Below the pieces are notes generated by a model. It did not search any database. It was not told where the DNA came from and worked only from the letters and a program-made list of their open reading frames with translations. From Flagellimonas allohymeniacidonis (GTDB lineage: Bacteria > Bacteroidota > Bacteroidia > Flavobacteriales > Flavobacteriaceae): a DNA stretch of 64,000 nucleotides. Positions 33,601 through 41,870 of this stretch are shown here, piece after piece (within the stretch, counting starts at the first letter, position 1; each line of letters begins with the position of its first letter). The translations under genes and the position numbers were made by a program. The stretch is from the NCBI RefSeq assembly GCF_004296335.1, contig NZ_SGIU01000002.1, positions 695,882 through 759,881 on the forward strand, read 5' to 3'.

Positions 33601-33714
33601 TGGCATACTATCACGCGAAAGACTTTGATAACCCACCAGTCCCATGAGCATTACCACACCCAAAATACTTAATACAACACGGTTGTTGTCGATTGAAAAC
33701 TTAGTAAGATTCAT
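30604..33714 (-). CDS. RND efflux permease (AcrB/HAE-like)
   Basis: A 1036-residue inner-membrane protein with 12 helices and two large periplasmic loops, the normal size for RND pumps. The TM4 motif ALGMMVDNGIVVAES holds an acidic residue for proton movement; only one Asp is obvious there, as in the broader RND group, where AcrB has two. The C-terminal SLAGIVINNAIVLVDRIE segment matches the second half. It forms a tripartite pump with the membrane-fusion protein and the TolC-like protein encoded upstream. The N-terminus (SIDNNRVVLSILGVVMLMGLVGYQSL) fits members that export hydrophobic drugs or lipids. The substrate is unknown. The K+ channel gene follows. Confidence 0.93.
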   Translation of the reverse strand: MNLTKFSIDNNRVVLSILGVVMLMGLVGYQSLSRDSMPPYTIRVASIVSSFPGASPERVEELVTDKIEKVAQELPELKKVTSTSRTGLSVVQVELVMQVEPQDLQPVWDRLRRKLNSIQGLPNGVQPQLKDDGIGEVFGIAVGVTSDGYSYAEMKEFADDIRDDLIKLSDAAKVEINGDQEERVFVEFDNTKLKSYGLTSSRLQGLISNTNILSSGGQVNVEDERIILEPTGNFDDVSDIEEMLIPVGESGQVVPLKDITNVHKGYINPPTQIVSINGKDALSLHVSLKAGANIIKLGEELNVVLAEWREKLPVGLELNRVASIDSYIELKISDFVGNLLQSIGIVLAVMLIFLGFRTGLIIASLIPIVTITTLFVMGLIDVGLNQITLAALIMALGMMVDNGIVVAESIMVKMENGANVKKAAIDSCSELFTPLLISTLTTSAAFLSFYMAESVMGDIMGPIFVVITIALLSSWIIALSIITLFCVFFLKVKKREEGKTSFLDRLINSLKKKYKDLILVALSWKRTVLLGIVGLFVLSIVGFGLLAFVFFPDSDRNMITADINLPEGTKIERTEEMVAAIEEFMRNELQVSEEKTDGVVDWSAYIGEGPSTYDLGYNPDEANSNYAHILINTSNFLVNNEMVKKLDSFSFNTFPNADIKVGLLGSGGGGTPIEIKVSGDDPDKLAEISQSIKTKLFGISGTKNIKDDWGPKGKKFIIDIDQNKAQLAGVTNQDIATSLQTVLDGFRTGEYREEDKSIPIVMLSDQNKQQSLASLETLNIYAQNSGKSVPLLQVASIIPQWQYTRIKRLDLTRTVNVSSELTEDGNASAIVAEVTPWLEEQAEIWGSGYSYKLGGDAESTAENMGAVANYLPLSAFIIVMLLIIQFNSFRKMVMIVCTIPLGIIGMVLGLLIFNVPFGFMAFLGVISLAGIVINNAIVLVDRIEIEENELQRKPQDAIIAACLQRFRPILLATFTTVLGLIPLYLGGGEMWEPMAVTIMVGLLFGTVITLLFIPAFYSVLYRVNYKGYTFNEALLE

Positions 33715-33736
33715 AATGTGATTGGTTTCAGGTTGG

Positions 33737-34828
33737 TTATTGTAATCTTACTTTCTGACCATCAAGTAAGGTCTGCAGGCCGGCGGTTGCGATTTTCTCC
33801 CCTCCGTTAAGCCCACTTTTTACTTTGAAACCATTGCTCGTTAGTTCGCCAACTTCAATAGTTTGCCTTTTGACCGTACCTGTTTCCCCGTCCTCAGATT
33901 CAATGATAAAGACATAATTTCCATCACCATCTTCGCCTACAGCTTTTACTGGAATAACCAGGGTGTTATCATCTTCCACTTCTCCTGATTCAAAATTGAA
34001 TGTAACCGATGCTGCCATACCTGGCTTGATTTCGGATGAAGGATTGATTATACCAATCGCGGTTATATAGGTCGAAGAGCTCTCATCTATCGAAGGAGAA
34101 ACCTCGATGACCGTTCCCTTAAAGGAGCTGTCTTCAATTGAAGAAAATTCAAGGTCCGTCTCCATACCCACATTTACCCTATTGACAAGTGATTCTGGCA
34201 ATCCAATTTCAATCTTCAAATCATCCCCGGCATTTAAAACTGCAAATACATGTCCAGCGGACACCCTTTCATTGACACCCCCATCAGTGCTTGCGATTAC
34301 CCCATGCTTCGGTGCTCTTATAATGCCATAGCTCAATTGGGTTGCTTGTATACTTCTGTTTCGTTTTGCAGATTCGTATTGGTCCAAAGCGGATTGATAG
34401 GAATTCTTTGCTTGCTCATAATCACTTAAGGATTGACTCCCACTCTCATATAGGGCCTTGACGCGGTCAAGGGCCGATTTTGCAGTTTTCATGGCCGAGT
34501 TCGCACTGTTCAATGCCGAAACCGACTGTTCATAAGCTAAATTTGCTTCTACATTGTCCAATCTTGCAATGATATCTCCCTTTTTAACATTGGCCCCCTT
34601 CCAATGATTGACCTTAGTAATGACACCACCACTTCTAAAGCTTAAATCAATGGCGTCACTCGCTTTTGCGGTTCCACTAAACGTTCTAATTTTTTGGGCA
34701 CTGGATGTTCCTACCACTTGATAGTTTACCGGACGTAAAGCTTCTTCCTTCTTCTTTTCTTCCTCTTTACAGGACGTAAATGCTACAATTGCTAAAAGCA
34801 TTAGTGTTTTATAATGGAAAAATTTCAT
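33737..34828 (-). CDS. RND periplasmic adaptor (membrane-fusion) lipoprotein
   Basis: A 363-residue adaptor with a lipoprotein signal (FTSC, Cys20) followed by a Lys/Glu-rich stretch, then a lipoyl half (GVITKVNHWKGANVKKGDIIARLD near 70-92), a coiled-coil hairpin at about 95-160, the second lipoyl half (YGIIRAPKHGVIASTDGGVNERV), a beta-barrel domain, and the membrane-proximal domain with IETGTVKRQTIEVGE-like strands. It links the RND permease to the TolC channel in the periplasm. It lies 22 bases upstream of the permease gene and 18 bases downstream of the TolC gene, so the pump parts are ordered TolC, adaptor, permease in the operon. Confidence 0.92.
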   Translation of the reverse strand: MKFFHYKTLMLLAIVAFTSCKEEEKKKEEALRPVNYQVVGTSSAQKIRTFSGTAKASDAIDLSFRSGGVITKVNHWKGANVKKGDIIARLDNVEANLAYEQSVSALNSANSAMKTAKSALDRVKALYESGSQSLSDYEQAKNSYQSALDQYESAKRNRSIQATQLSYGIIRAPKHGVIASTDGGVNERVSAGHVFAVLNAGDDLKIEIGLPESLVNRVNVGMETDLEFSSIEDSSFKGTVIEVSPSIDESSSTYITAIGIINPSSEIKPGMAASVTFNFESGEVEDDNTLVIPVKAVGEDGDGNYVFIIESEDGETGTVKRQTIEVGELTSNGFKVKSGLNGGEKIATAGLQTLLDGQKVRLQ

Positions 34829-34846
34829 GGGTGGTATTTTTTATGT

Positions 34847-37198
34847 TTAGTTTCGACTTAGGATAAACGTTCTAGCTCTTTGAATAAAATCTTGATTGTT
34901 TTCATCGGAATTCATTAAAAAGAAATACCCAATGGCTCTTTCCAATTGCATGGAGGCCAGTAGATAGTTATAATTAGCAGTGGCACTTGCCAATTGTGAT
35001 TGCAAATAGTTAGTCTGAGCATCAATTAATTGAATCAATGGAACGGCTCCTTCGCTGTACGCAATTTGGGTCAAATCCAAACTTTCTTTCGCCGCTTCCT
35101 CGGCAATTTTCGAAATTTGAATATTGGCAATCTCATTGGTTAAATCCAAAACTAGGGCATTGACATTGGTTTCGATATTTAAGTCGATATTATCTTTTTG
35201 GATATTCAGTTGGTCTTCTTGGATTTTAGCTGTTTGCCTACCAATATTGTTCAAGTTCTGTCTAAATATGGGAAGGGAAAGATTCAATCCAAAATTGTAA
35301 GTGCCATCGGGAGGCACAGGAAACCCAGTTGGTATCGTTGAACCTTCACCAGACTCGGTTAAAGCCAAATTATATTGTCCTTGAAGTGCCACTGTTGGAA
35401 CAAATCTTCCGCTGGAACTCAAGCGGTAACTGCGTAGGGTTGCCTCAAGATTATATCCAATCCCCCTTAATTCCGGAGCATTCTTCTTAGCTTCTTCAAT
35501 TAAAAAATCAACAAGGAACGGTCTTAGTTTAGGGTCATCTAAAATCTCCAAAAAATCCTCATAGCGATAATTGGAAAACAAACCTTCAGAAATAACAGCA
35601 TCTTGGATGTCAATTTCTGTGTCAATCGGATTGTTCATCAATTGATTGACGGTAAAATAAGCTTGGTTCAGTTGATTGCCCGCCTCGATCAAGGTCTGAA
35701 TGTTTTGGGCCAACTGACTACGAAAACGAAGTACATCGGATTTGCCTGAGGCTCCGGCCTCAAAATTTTGCTCCGAAATTTCAAGGTTCTCTTTTGTTAC
35801 TTCTAAGTTCTCCGCCTGAATCTTAGCATTTGTCTTCAAAATCAAGGCATTAAAGTAGGCAACCGAGCCGTTCAAAATAGCATCCAATTCTGCTGCATTG
35901 TAGGTTTCAATCTGCGCTTTCTGCAAGTTCTCCTGTATGGTGATGCCCGCTGCTGCTGCTTCAGAATATAGCAATTGTTGCAATCCCACGCTACCTGCTG
36001 TAGAGAACTCTGGACTAGCTCCATTTGATATTTCCGCAATTCTGGGGTCGACATAGAGCCCAGTGGCGGAAGCAGTGACATCTGGATAAAAATTGCTTTT
36101 GGCCGTTTTTACATCCTGAATGCTCAAATCGATGTTCCTTCGCTCCACCTCCAGACTCAGATTGCGCCCAATAACCCCATTCATGATGTCCAATAGCGAG
36201 TACGCATTTTCTGAGGTGAATCTACTTTCACCTCCAACAATGTCAACAGTACCCAACATACTGTACCGCAGCGGAAATTGAATTTCCTTGGCGGTATTAA
36301 AATTTAGAGACAGTCGGTTTTTATATTCCAGACGTAATGGTAGATCTGAAGGGTTGGTGCCATTCACTATGGATTCCACATTGAGAGCTATCCGCCTAAA
36401 AAACTGGTCAATATTTGTTTCGGGTTGGTTGGTGGCCAAAATCCCCTTTTCCACATCCTGTTTTTTGCTTGCCGAAAAAGAAGGCAGTCGTCTTGCATTA
36501 ATCTCTGAAACCAAGGTTTCAAAAGCGGCATCTGAAAAGGCAAAGCCTCCTGCCAAATATATGGCATCCTCATCTCCAAGTAGGTTAGCAATGTTGCCGT
36601 CAGTAGGCAGCGCAACTAAACTATAGGTAGATTCTTTGTCCGCAAAATAATCATCAAAAAGTTGTTTTAAGGGTAAGGCTCCAATCAAATAATCATCTAC
36701 CAAAATGGCCACCTTTTTGAAGTCATAAATGGACTTGAAGGCGTCGAGATCCCCTGAGTACGAAATAGGCGTAATGATATAGGCCAAATTATTAATACCA
36801 GAGGTGGTCTGACCTTCTTCCAATTCTATAAAATCACCGTTAACGGAACCAAAAACAATTACGGGTTTTGCGTATGATTTTTCCTGATACAGGGCAATAT
36901 TATTGATGACCCCGAAGGCAAGGATGATATCGGCATCACTTGATACCATTGCCAAATAATTTGCTTTGGCCCTTCTCAAATCAAACCCGTTCTCAACGGG
37001 CTCCTTAAAGATCACATTGGCATCTTGGCCAACCACTACAGTTATCTCATTTTGCAGTTTTTCAAGCAAAGGAGCATTTTCAGCAGAAGTTTCATCAGCC
37101 AATATTCCAATTGTGACAGTCTTTTTTACCTGCGCTGACAACCCCGAGGTCACAAAAAGAAAAAGAATGATAAGTATTGACCTCTTTATGTTTTGCAT
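34847..37198 (-). CDS. TolC-family outer-membrane protein fused to an N-terminal binding-protein-like domain
   Basis: A 783-residue protein, about 300 residues longer than usual TolC proteins. After the signal peptide (ends LSAQ, about residue 22), residues 25-315 look like a two-lobed ABC substrate-binding domain: VKKTVTIGILADET, the ADIILAFGVIN segment, KPVIVFGSVN, KKVAILVDDYL and EDAIYLAGGFAFSD. The rest (about 340-770) has the two TolC repeats of long helices and strands, e.g. NFEAGASGKSDVLRFRSQLAQ and AYSEGAVPLIQLIDAQTNYL. ATG 37198 is taken because it follows the upstream stop by one base; the frame stays open 27 codons further. The extra domain could catch a substrate in the periplasm and offer it to the pump. 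Confidence 0.85.
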   Translation of the reverse strand: MQNIKRSILIILFLFVTSGLSAQVKKTVTIGILADETSAENAPLLEKLQNEITVVVGQDANVIFKEPVENGFDLRRAKANYLAMVSSDADIILAFGVINNIALYQEKSYAKPVIVFGSVNGDFIELEEGQTTSGINNLAYIITPISYSGDLDAFKSIYDFKKVAILVDDYLIGALPLKQLFDDYFADKESTYSLVALPTDGNIANLLGDEDAIYLAGGFAFSDAAFETLVSEINARRLPSFSASKKQDVEKGILATNQPETNIDQFFRRIALNVESIVNGTNPSDLPLRLEYKNRLSLNFNTAKEIQFPLRYSMLGTVDIVGGESRFTSENAYSLLDIMNGVIGRNLSLEVERRNIDLSIQDVKTAKSNFYPDVTASATGLYVDPRIAEISNGASPEFSTAGSVGLQQLLYSEAAAAGITIQENLQKAQIETYNAAELDAILNGSVAYFNALILKTNAKIQAENLEVTKENLEISEQNFEAGASGKSDVLRFRSQLAQNIQTLIEAGNQLNQAYFTVNQLMNNPIDTEIDIQDAVISEGLFSNYRYEDFLEILDDPKLRPFLVDFLIEEAKKNAPELRGIGYNLEATLRSYRLSSSGRFVPTVALQGQYNLALTESGEGSTIPTGFPVPPDGTYNFGLNLSLPIFRQNLNNIGRQTAKIQEDQLNIQKDNIDLNIETNVNALVLDLTNEIANIQISKIAEEAAKESLDLTQIAYSEGAVPLIQLIDAQTNYLQSQLASATANYNYLLASMQLERAIGYFFLMNSDENNQDFIQRARTFILSRN

Positions 37199-37199
37199 T

Positions 37200-37595
37200 T
37201 TATTTCCAACCCTTTCTATCATAGATATCTCGTAATAGTTTGTCGTAAGTATCAAGATAATATGCGTATTGTTTTTCATCCAATATGGTCTTTACCTCCT
37301 TGTGTTGTTTTAATAATAATTCATTGAATTTCTGTCTGATTTGATCCGATGTATACCCTTTTTCCTTTTTCTCCAAAGCCTTCATCTTATAGGTATGGTA
37401 TAATACGGTGTTGTAGAATTCGTTCCTTTTATCCTCATTCAATCCCATTACCGTTGATCGGTCATAGAACCAAAGCTGTAGACTATCACGCTCAGAACCA
37501 TTAAAAACGTCATTTGTTTTATCATTCTTTATTTGCTTTTGGCAGGTTGCGCTTAAAGAAAAAAGTATCGCAAAGCAGCTTAGTAAGACTCTCAT
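37200..37595 (-). CDS. Small secreted helical protein, first gene of the efflux operon
   Basis: A 131-residue protein with a signal peptide (LSATCQKQ, cleavage near residue 18; the cysteine could be a lipobox but the context is poor). The mature part is helical and charged: LQLWFYDRSTVMGLNEDKR, YHTYKMKALEKKEKGYTSDQIRQKF and VKTILDEKQYAYYLDTYDKLL. The layout repeats that of the protein at 24257-24685. It resembles periplasmic stress-sensing or chaperone-like proteins such as Spy/CpxP in size and helix content only. Its stop is one base before the TolC start, so it is cotranscribed with the pump. ATG 37595 is preferred because it starts the signal peptide. Confidence 0.55.
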   Translation of the reverse strand: MRVLLSCFAILFSLSATCQKQIKNDKTNDVFNGSERDSLQLWFYDRSTVMGLNEDKRNEFYNTVLYHTYKMKALEKKEKGYTSDQIRQKFNELLLKQHKEVKTILDEKQYAYYLDTYDKLLRDIYDRKGWK

Positions 37596-37980
37596 ATTTT
37601 CATTATTATGAAGGCAAGTTAGTTCTTTTTCAATATAAAGTTTTTTGGAGTAAAAACCAGCATTAGTCAATCATGAGAACCTAGGTGTTTTGTTTAAAGT
37701 TAAGCTTAGAAATGACCTTTTCATTGGTCAAAACTTAAACAATAATTGAATCAATGAGCTAAGGTATTCAATCAACAAAACAATTTTTAATATAGTTTAG
37801 ATGAGCCTTAGCATAAGGTGAAATGAAAAGCACCCCGAACCAAACCGTTATTTAGATAAAGGCAGGCTTGAGCAAACAAAGAGGTCGGTCTGTGAATATG
37901 CCTTATAGCATTCCCATTAATTTTAAGCTACTATAGGTAGCTTAAGTTAAAAGGAATAAATAAAATGAATGTAATATGAT
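37596..37980. other. 385-base gap between efflux and MORN operons
   Basis: No gene is seen. It contains the upstream region of the minus-strand efflux operon and, on the plus strand, the tonB 3'-end fragment at 37871-37936. No hairpin terminator with a T-run was found for the MORN gene, which ends upstream of nothing else here. Confidence 0.4.
37871..37936 (+). pseudogene. Second fragment of a tonB 3' end
   Basis: Sixty-six bases encode SKQRGRSVNMPYSIPINFKLL and a stop, nearly identical to the end of the TonB protein at 17920-18684 and with no frame break. Upstream of AAACAAAGAGG the similarity ends abruptly. There is no start codon in reach and the genes on both sides run the other way, so it is a relic rather than a gene. 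It shares AGCATTCCC and the GGTCGG variant with the fragment at 19342-19432. Confidence 0.75.
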
Positions 37981-38838
37981 TTAAGGTTTGTGAGCTTGCA
38001 CCAGTTCATCGCTTTCCCAGATGCCCTTGGCGACTACTTTTCCGTCTTTACCATAAAAAACGCCTTCCCCAGTACGCTTGTCTTGCTCCCACAGGCCAAC
38101 AAATTTTTCGCCATTTGACCAATAGTAGGTGCCTTGCCCATCACGTCGGTCGTTTTTGTACTCTCCCACATAATATTCCCCATCGGGCCAGTGAAAGGTA
38201 CCCTCACCGTGGCGTTGGTTGTTGTTCCATTCGCCTTCGTATCGGCTACCGGTATTGAACAGGGCTATGCCATGCCCATGGGCCTTGTTGTTTTTGACTT
38301 GCCCTACATAGTGAATCTCGCTGCCTTTACTACTTTTAAAAGTTAGGTATCGGCCAAGAGATTTTTGGCTTAATCGCCTTTCCATACGTGCCATTCGTAT
38401 TTTGGACTTTTCAAGAGCGAACCGCAACGAATCCACATAGCGAATTTCTTTGGGTGAGGGTGCTTCAGCCACGGTCAAACTATCAACGGTTTCCTGTGGT
38501 TGGCTAGGTTGGGATACCTGCTCAATATTCCTTTCCAAATCCATAAATTTCTGTGCCAAAGCAATACGCAAGTTTGCGTTGTTTTTCCAATCTTTGGTCT
38601 CCACAAATTTTTCTTTTGAAGCGTTTAAGGCATCCTCATATTCACCAGCCACCAATAGCGAATCAACCGCGATTAAACTTCGGTATTCCTCCATTTCTTG
38701 CTGAACTTCTTGTTGAGATGCCAATTGTTCCGTCAGTTGTTTGTTAAGACTGTTCGACTTAATGGCGTAAAACAGGGCCAAACCTGTTGCAACGACCAAA
38801 CACGAGATCAAAATTTTTGTAGAAAGGGGCTGTTTCAT
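37981..38838 (-). CDS. Membrane-anchored MORN-repeat protein
   Basis: A 285-residue protein: short N-terminus, one membrane helix at about residues 9-25, a coiled coil at about 28-60 and a second helical stretch up to about 150, then four or five MORN repeats (YVGQVKNNKAHGHG, YEGEWNNNQRHGEGTF, YVGEYKNDRRDGQGTYYW, FVGLWEQDKRTGEGVF). MORN repeats form elongated beta structures that bind lipids or proteins. Topology puts the repeats either in the cytoplasm or the periplasm. It is the last gene of the minus-strand arm of the 38-52.7 kb locus, 35 bases from the DUF2490 gene. ATG 38838 is preferred over the ATG at 38847. Confidence 0.82.
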   Translation of the reverse strand: MKQPLSTKILISCLVVATGLALFYAIKSNSLNKQLTEQLASQQEVQQEMEEYRSLIAVDSLLVAGEYEDALNASKEKFVETKDWKNNANLRIALAQKFMDLERNIEQVSQPSQPQETVDSLTVAEAPSPKEIRYVDSLRFALEKSKIRMARMERRLSQKSLGRYLTFKSSKGSEIHYVGQVKNNKAHGHGIALFNTGSRYEGEWNNNQRHGEGTFHWPDGEYYVGEYKNDRRDGQGTYYWSNGEKFVGLWEQDKRTGEGVFYGKDGKVVAKGIWESDELVQAHKP

Positions 38839-38873
38839 GATATGCATTAACTGACTAACAGTACATATACGTT

Positions 38874-39716
38874 CTAATCGTCAAAATGGATGGCCGGAAG
38901 TTTATTTTTTACCCGGCGGATATCCGGAGAGAAGTACACATGAAAGCGAACCGTCCAACTTTGCTTAAAAACTCCAGGATTTTCAAGAGTCTGCCCATGG
39001 GAGTACATCAGCCCTCCGGCAAGGGTCAATCTTGGAGTCAGTATGTAGCCCAAAGTGGTGGTCAATCGCAAGTCTTCCATAACGCTGCCCACAACGGCCT
39101 TTCCACTTTGCATGATCAACTCCGCTTCGGGTGAGACATATAGCGTATTGGTTTCCAACTTGTAATTGTTCAGTGGAATCTTTGCCCGGAACATATATCG
39201 CCATCGATTCCGAAAGATATAGTTGCTGTTCTCCTCAAATCCTTGGGTCCATCGGTGCTCAATCCGAATTCGATGATAGATCATGGCACTATATAAGGGC
39301 ATGGCAAATTGATATTGGTGCCAAATACGCCACTCCGGAACCACATTCCTATCGGTAGAATCTTCATCCGTATTGAAGTTGATACGCATGACCCCACCAA
39401 GGCTGAAATTGGTTTTTTTATCATAGATATAACCAATGGCGTGACGATTGTAAATCTGTGCAATTTGCCCGATGAAGGGGGTATCTTCCGACTCTTTAAA
39501 TCTAAAATGCGTTTGAGCATCCCAGAATAAACGCTTTGATATGCGAATGTTCCCATAGGTATTGAACCATATTCTGGTATCAGGATCCTTAAACTCCGAT
39601 GCTTCTGGAAGTACTTCGGTTTGCTGCGCGGTACCCACAACCAACGAACATAACCATGCCGCAGCTATCCAAACGGATTTTTTCATGAACAATGTTTTCA
39701 TAAATGGCCTGCTCAT
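38874..39716 (-). CDS. DUF2490 outer-membrane beta-barrel protein
   Basis: A 280-residue protein with a signal peptide (cleavage near VGTAQQ, residue 31) and about 10-12 amphipathic strands. The DUF2490 pattern is clear: WFNTYGNIRISKRLFWDAQTH-like opening, RHAIGYI, PEWRIWHQYQF and HRIRIEHRW, then RNRWRYM. DUF2490 proteins are outer-membrane barrels of unknown function in Bacteroidota. Its ATG overlaps the upstream stop (ATGA), so it is translationally coupled to the 650-residue protein gene. It may provide the outer-membrane component of the locus that also encodes an ABC transporter and a kinase. Confidence 0.8.
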   Translation of the reverse strand: MSRPFMKTLFMKKSVWIAAAWLCSLVVGTAQQTEVLPEASEFKDPDTRIWFNTYGNIRISKRLFWDAQTHFRFKESEDTPFIGQIAQIYNRHAIGYIYDKKTNFSLGGVMRINFNTDEDSTDRNVVPEWRIWHQYQFAMPLYSAMIYHRIRIEHRWTQGFEENSNYIFRNRWRYMFRAKIPLNNYKLETNTLYVSPEAELIMQSGKAVVGSVMEDLRLTTTLGYILTPRLTLAGGLMYSHGQTLENPGVFKQSWTVRFHVYFSPDIRRVKNKLPAIHFDD

Positions 39717-41665
39717 TTTTTAGATTGGATATTGAACAGCCCAAGGACGATTTGAGGGTCTCGTTCCCGTTTCAATTTTCGCTCAAGCTTGGTGGTATTC
39801 TCATCCCTCAATTCATACATACGCATGTGAATTTGCTCCAGTAGCTTGTTAAATTGAGGGGTATTGTCACATGAAAGTTCTGATTGTATTGAAAGTAGCA
39901 AGTAGGGAATCAGGACATTTTCGTAGGCACTCATGATACGTTTTTTGACCGCTTCGTCCATAATCGTGGCCATAAATGGATTCCACACGGCATCTTGGTA
40001 TTTTTCTTTTAGCTGGCGTTGCTCTTCGGGAAGGCCAGCTATGACAATGGCAAGCCGGTTAAGTTCTTTGAGGCATTCAGCAAGTTCAGTTCCCCTTGCC
40101 ACCTTAGTGTCGTTATCCTGGATAGCTGTATATGCCTGGAGTTTGTTTTCACCAAATTTCTTAATCGCCGCAAGGGTTTTGCTCACCTCGTTGGGTAAGT
40201 TGCTCCCGACTGAATCGATTACCAGGTTAAGTTGTTTGATCTGGGCAATTAAACCCCTTTCCAGTTCCACCAATTCTTGTTGCTTTTGTTCACTGGCCAG
40301 TTTCTTGTTCAATATACTTGCGATGGAATCCGCACTGGTTTGGGCATAGCGGGCCATATGTTCCAGAGCTGTTACCGTACTACTTTCAAAGTTGTAAGTT
40401 TTCGCATCGGGTCCGGTGAACGTCTGTGCAGATAATACTCCATCCTTTTCAATTTCTACCGTGATATTTGCCGTAGGCCGCCCATTTGGAAATAATCGCT
40501 GTAGCAACAATTCGGTGGTAAGGTACCCTGTTATTCCACTTTCATGATATTCCTTTAACTGTTTTAGGGGTTGAAGAAAGTCCGAATCAATTTTTTGCAG
40601 TGCCTTGTAAAGAAAATCAACCTCGGTATCAGACCGAGCTATTATTTGTAATTGCGTGTTGTTCAAAAGCAATTCACTGGCAAGGGTCGCTTTGGCATAC
40701 AAATCCACAATAGTATCCAAGCTTATGATTTCAGCACTGTCTTTTGTTATCTGAGGGACCTTTACCCTAAATTCGGGCATGAAGCTTGTCTTCCCCAAAT
40801 GGGATAGAATGTCGGTTATCTTTTGATAATAGCCATGGTTCTGAAGCAGCAGAAACGCGATATCATTTTCAGCTCTTTCATTTACAGTCGCATCTCCCAT
40901 CAAGTTCAAAAGATTGAGATACGCCTTGTTAAGCGCAACTATCTTGGTCTCCAATTGACTTTCTGTAAACACAGCGGTCTCTGTGGAGCCTTCTTCATCC
41001 TCGTAGGTTATTTGATTCAATAATCCTTCATCAAACACCCAACTTTCTGAAGTGTTGGTGTTTTCCTTATCGTAGCGAGACCAAACGTCATGGGCCAAAC
41101 CATTTCGCAAAAAACGTCCCACAAGCGTGCTCTTTTCATTCTCAATGCGGACATTTCGCTGGGGAACTCCTTTTTCAAAGGAAATAACACTTCTAAAAAG
41201 ATTGCTTTGAAGGGACGAGTTAACCAACTCATTGACCATAAAAATCCATTGGCCATTGGGTTTTCCTTGATTTATAACGCCATAGGCTTCAAACCGTGTT
41301 CCATTGATGTTCAGTCGGTATTGGCCATCTACCAGTCTCGTATTTCCATCAGTGGTATAGGAACCAAATTCAAAACGCCAAAATCCGTCAGCCTCACCAT
41401 CCTTAAAACTTCCATCAAAAACGAAGGTTTCATCCCCGTCTTTCAAAAGGGCATCCAAATTTGACGATTGCATATGAAATGGCCCTTCCAAAAGGGTATC
41501 GGCTTCAAACAATCGGTACGCATAATCGGCATCCCCTTGATAGGAACCTATTTCGAAACTTCCCGTATAGCGCTGTTGCTCCTGAGATTTTAGAACTAGA
41601 GGATGTCCCAAAATAAAAACCCAAAAAACAAATTGAAAAAAAACGTGGGTCAGATACCGTACCAT
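39713..41665 (-). CDS. Large secreted protein with MORN-like N-terminus and coiled coils, unknown function
   Basis: A 650-residue protein with a signal peptide (about residues 1-28, ending LKSQEQ). Residues 30-225 have repeated strand pairs with aromatic-glycine patterns (FDGSFKDGEADGFWRFEF, YGVINQGKPNGQWIFMVN, VGRFLRNGLAHDVWSRY), which resemble MORN or YwqK-type repeats. The rest is mostly helical, with strong coiled coils near 460-500 and at the C-terminus (LEQIHMRMYELRDENTTKLERKLKRER). No enzyme motif was found. ATG 41665 is chosen over TTG 41677. It starts the minus-strand operon, divergent from the M48 protease gene, and a perfect 23-bp dyad lies between them. It may be a structural envelope protein. 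Confidence 0.65.
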   Translation of the reverse strand: MVRYLTHVFFQFVFWVFILGHPLVLKSQEQQRYTGSFEIGSYQGDADYAYRLFEADTLLEGPFHMQSSNLDALLKDGDETFVFDGSFKDGEADGFWRFEFGSYTTDGNTRLVDGQYRLNINGTRFEAYGVINQGKPNGQWIFMVNELVNSSLQSNLFRSVISFEKGVPQRNVRIENEKSTLVGRFLRNGLAHDVWSRYDKENTNTSESWVFDEGLLNQITYEDEEGSTETAVFTESQLETKIVALNKAYLNLLNLMGDATVNERAENDIAFLLLQNHGYYQKITDILSHLGKTSFMPEFRVKVPQITKDSAEIISLDTIVDLYAKATLASELLLNNTQLQIIARSDTEVDFLYKALQKIDSDFLQPLKQLKEYHESGITGYLTTELLLQRLFPNGRPTANITVEIEKDGVLSAQTFTGPDAKTYNFESSTVTALEHMARYAQTSADSIASILNKKLASEQKQQELVELERGLIAQIKQLNLVIDSVGSNLPNEVSKTLAAIKKFGENKLQAYTAIQDNDTKVARGTELAECLKELNRLAIVIAGLPEEQRQLKEKYQDAVWNPFMATIMDEAVKKRIMSAYENVLIPYLLLSIQSELSCDNTPQFNKLLEQIHMRMYELRDENTTKLERKLKRERDPQIVLGLFNIQSKK

Positions 41666-41790
41666 CGGTTGTGACAAAATTTTGATTAGTTAGATTTAGC
41701 TGGAAAATGCTTTCCTATAGCTTTTACGAAAAAAAACGAAGTGTGGATGTTATTTGAACAATGTGGTTGCAAAACAACAATTAAAAATGT

Positions 41791-41813
41791 CGCTGTTTCA
41801 ATTTGAAACAGCG
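41791..41813. promoter_or_regulatory. Perfect 11-bp palindrome between two divergent operons
   Basis: CGCTGTTTCAA and TTGAAACAGCG face each other across a single T. There is no T-run, and a one-base loop disfavours an RNA hairpin, so a DNA operator is the likely reading. It lies 126 bases from the start of the minus-strand MORN operon and 107 bases from the M48 protease start. Confidence 0.6.
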
Positions 41814-41870
41814 CTTGCATACTTCAGAAAATCAACACATTAATTTAGAAGAAAAAAGGACAAATGGAAG

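Noticed and set aside
37871-37936. Tail of a functional gene on the plus strand
   Set aside because: No start codon or tonB-like sequence upstream, and both neighbours run on the minus strand; treated as a relic.
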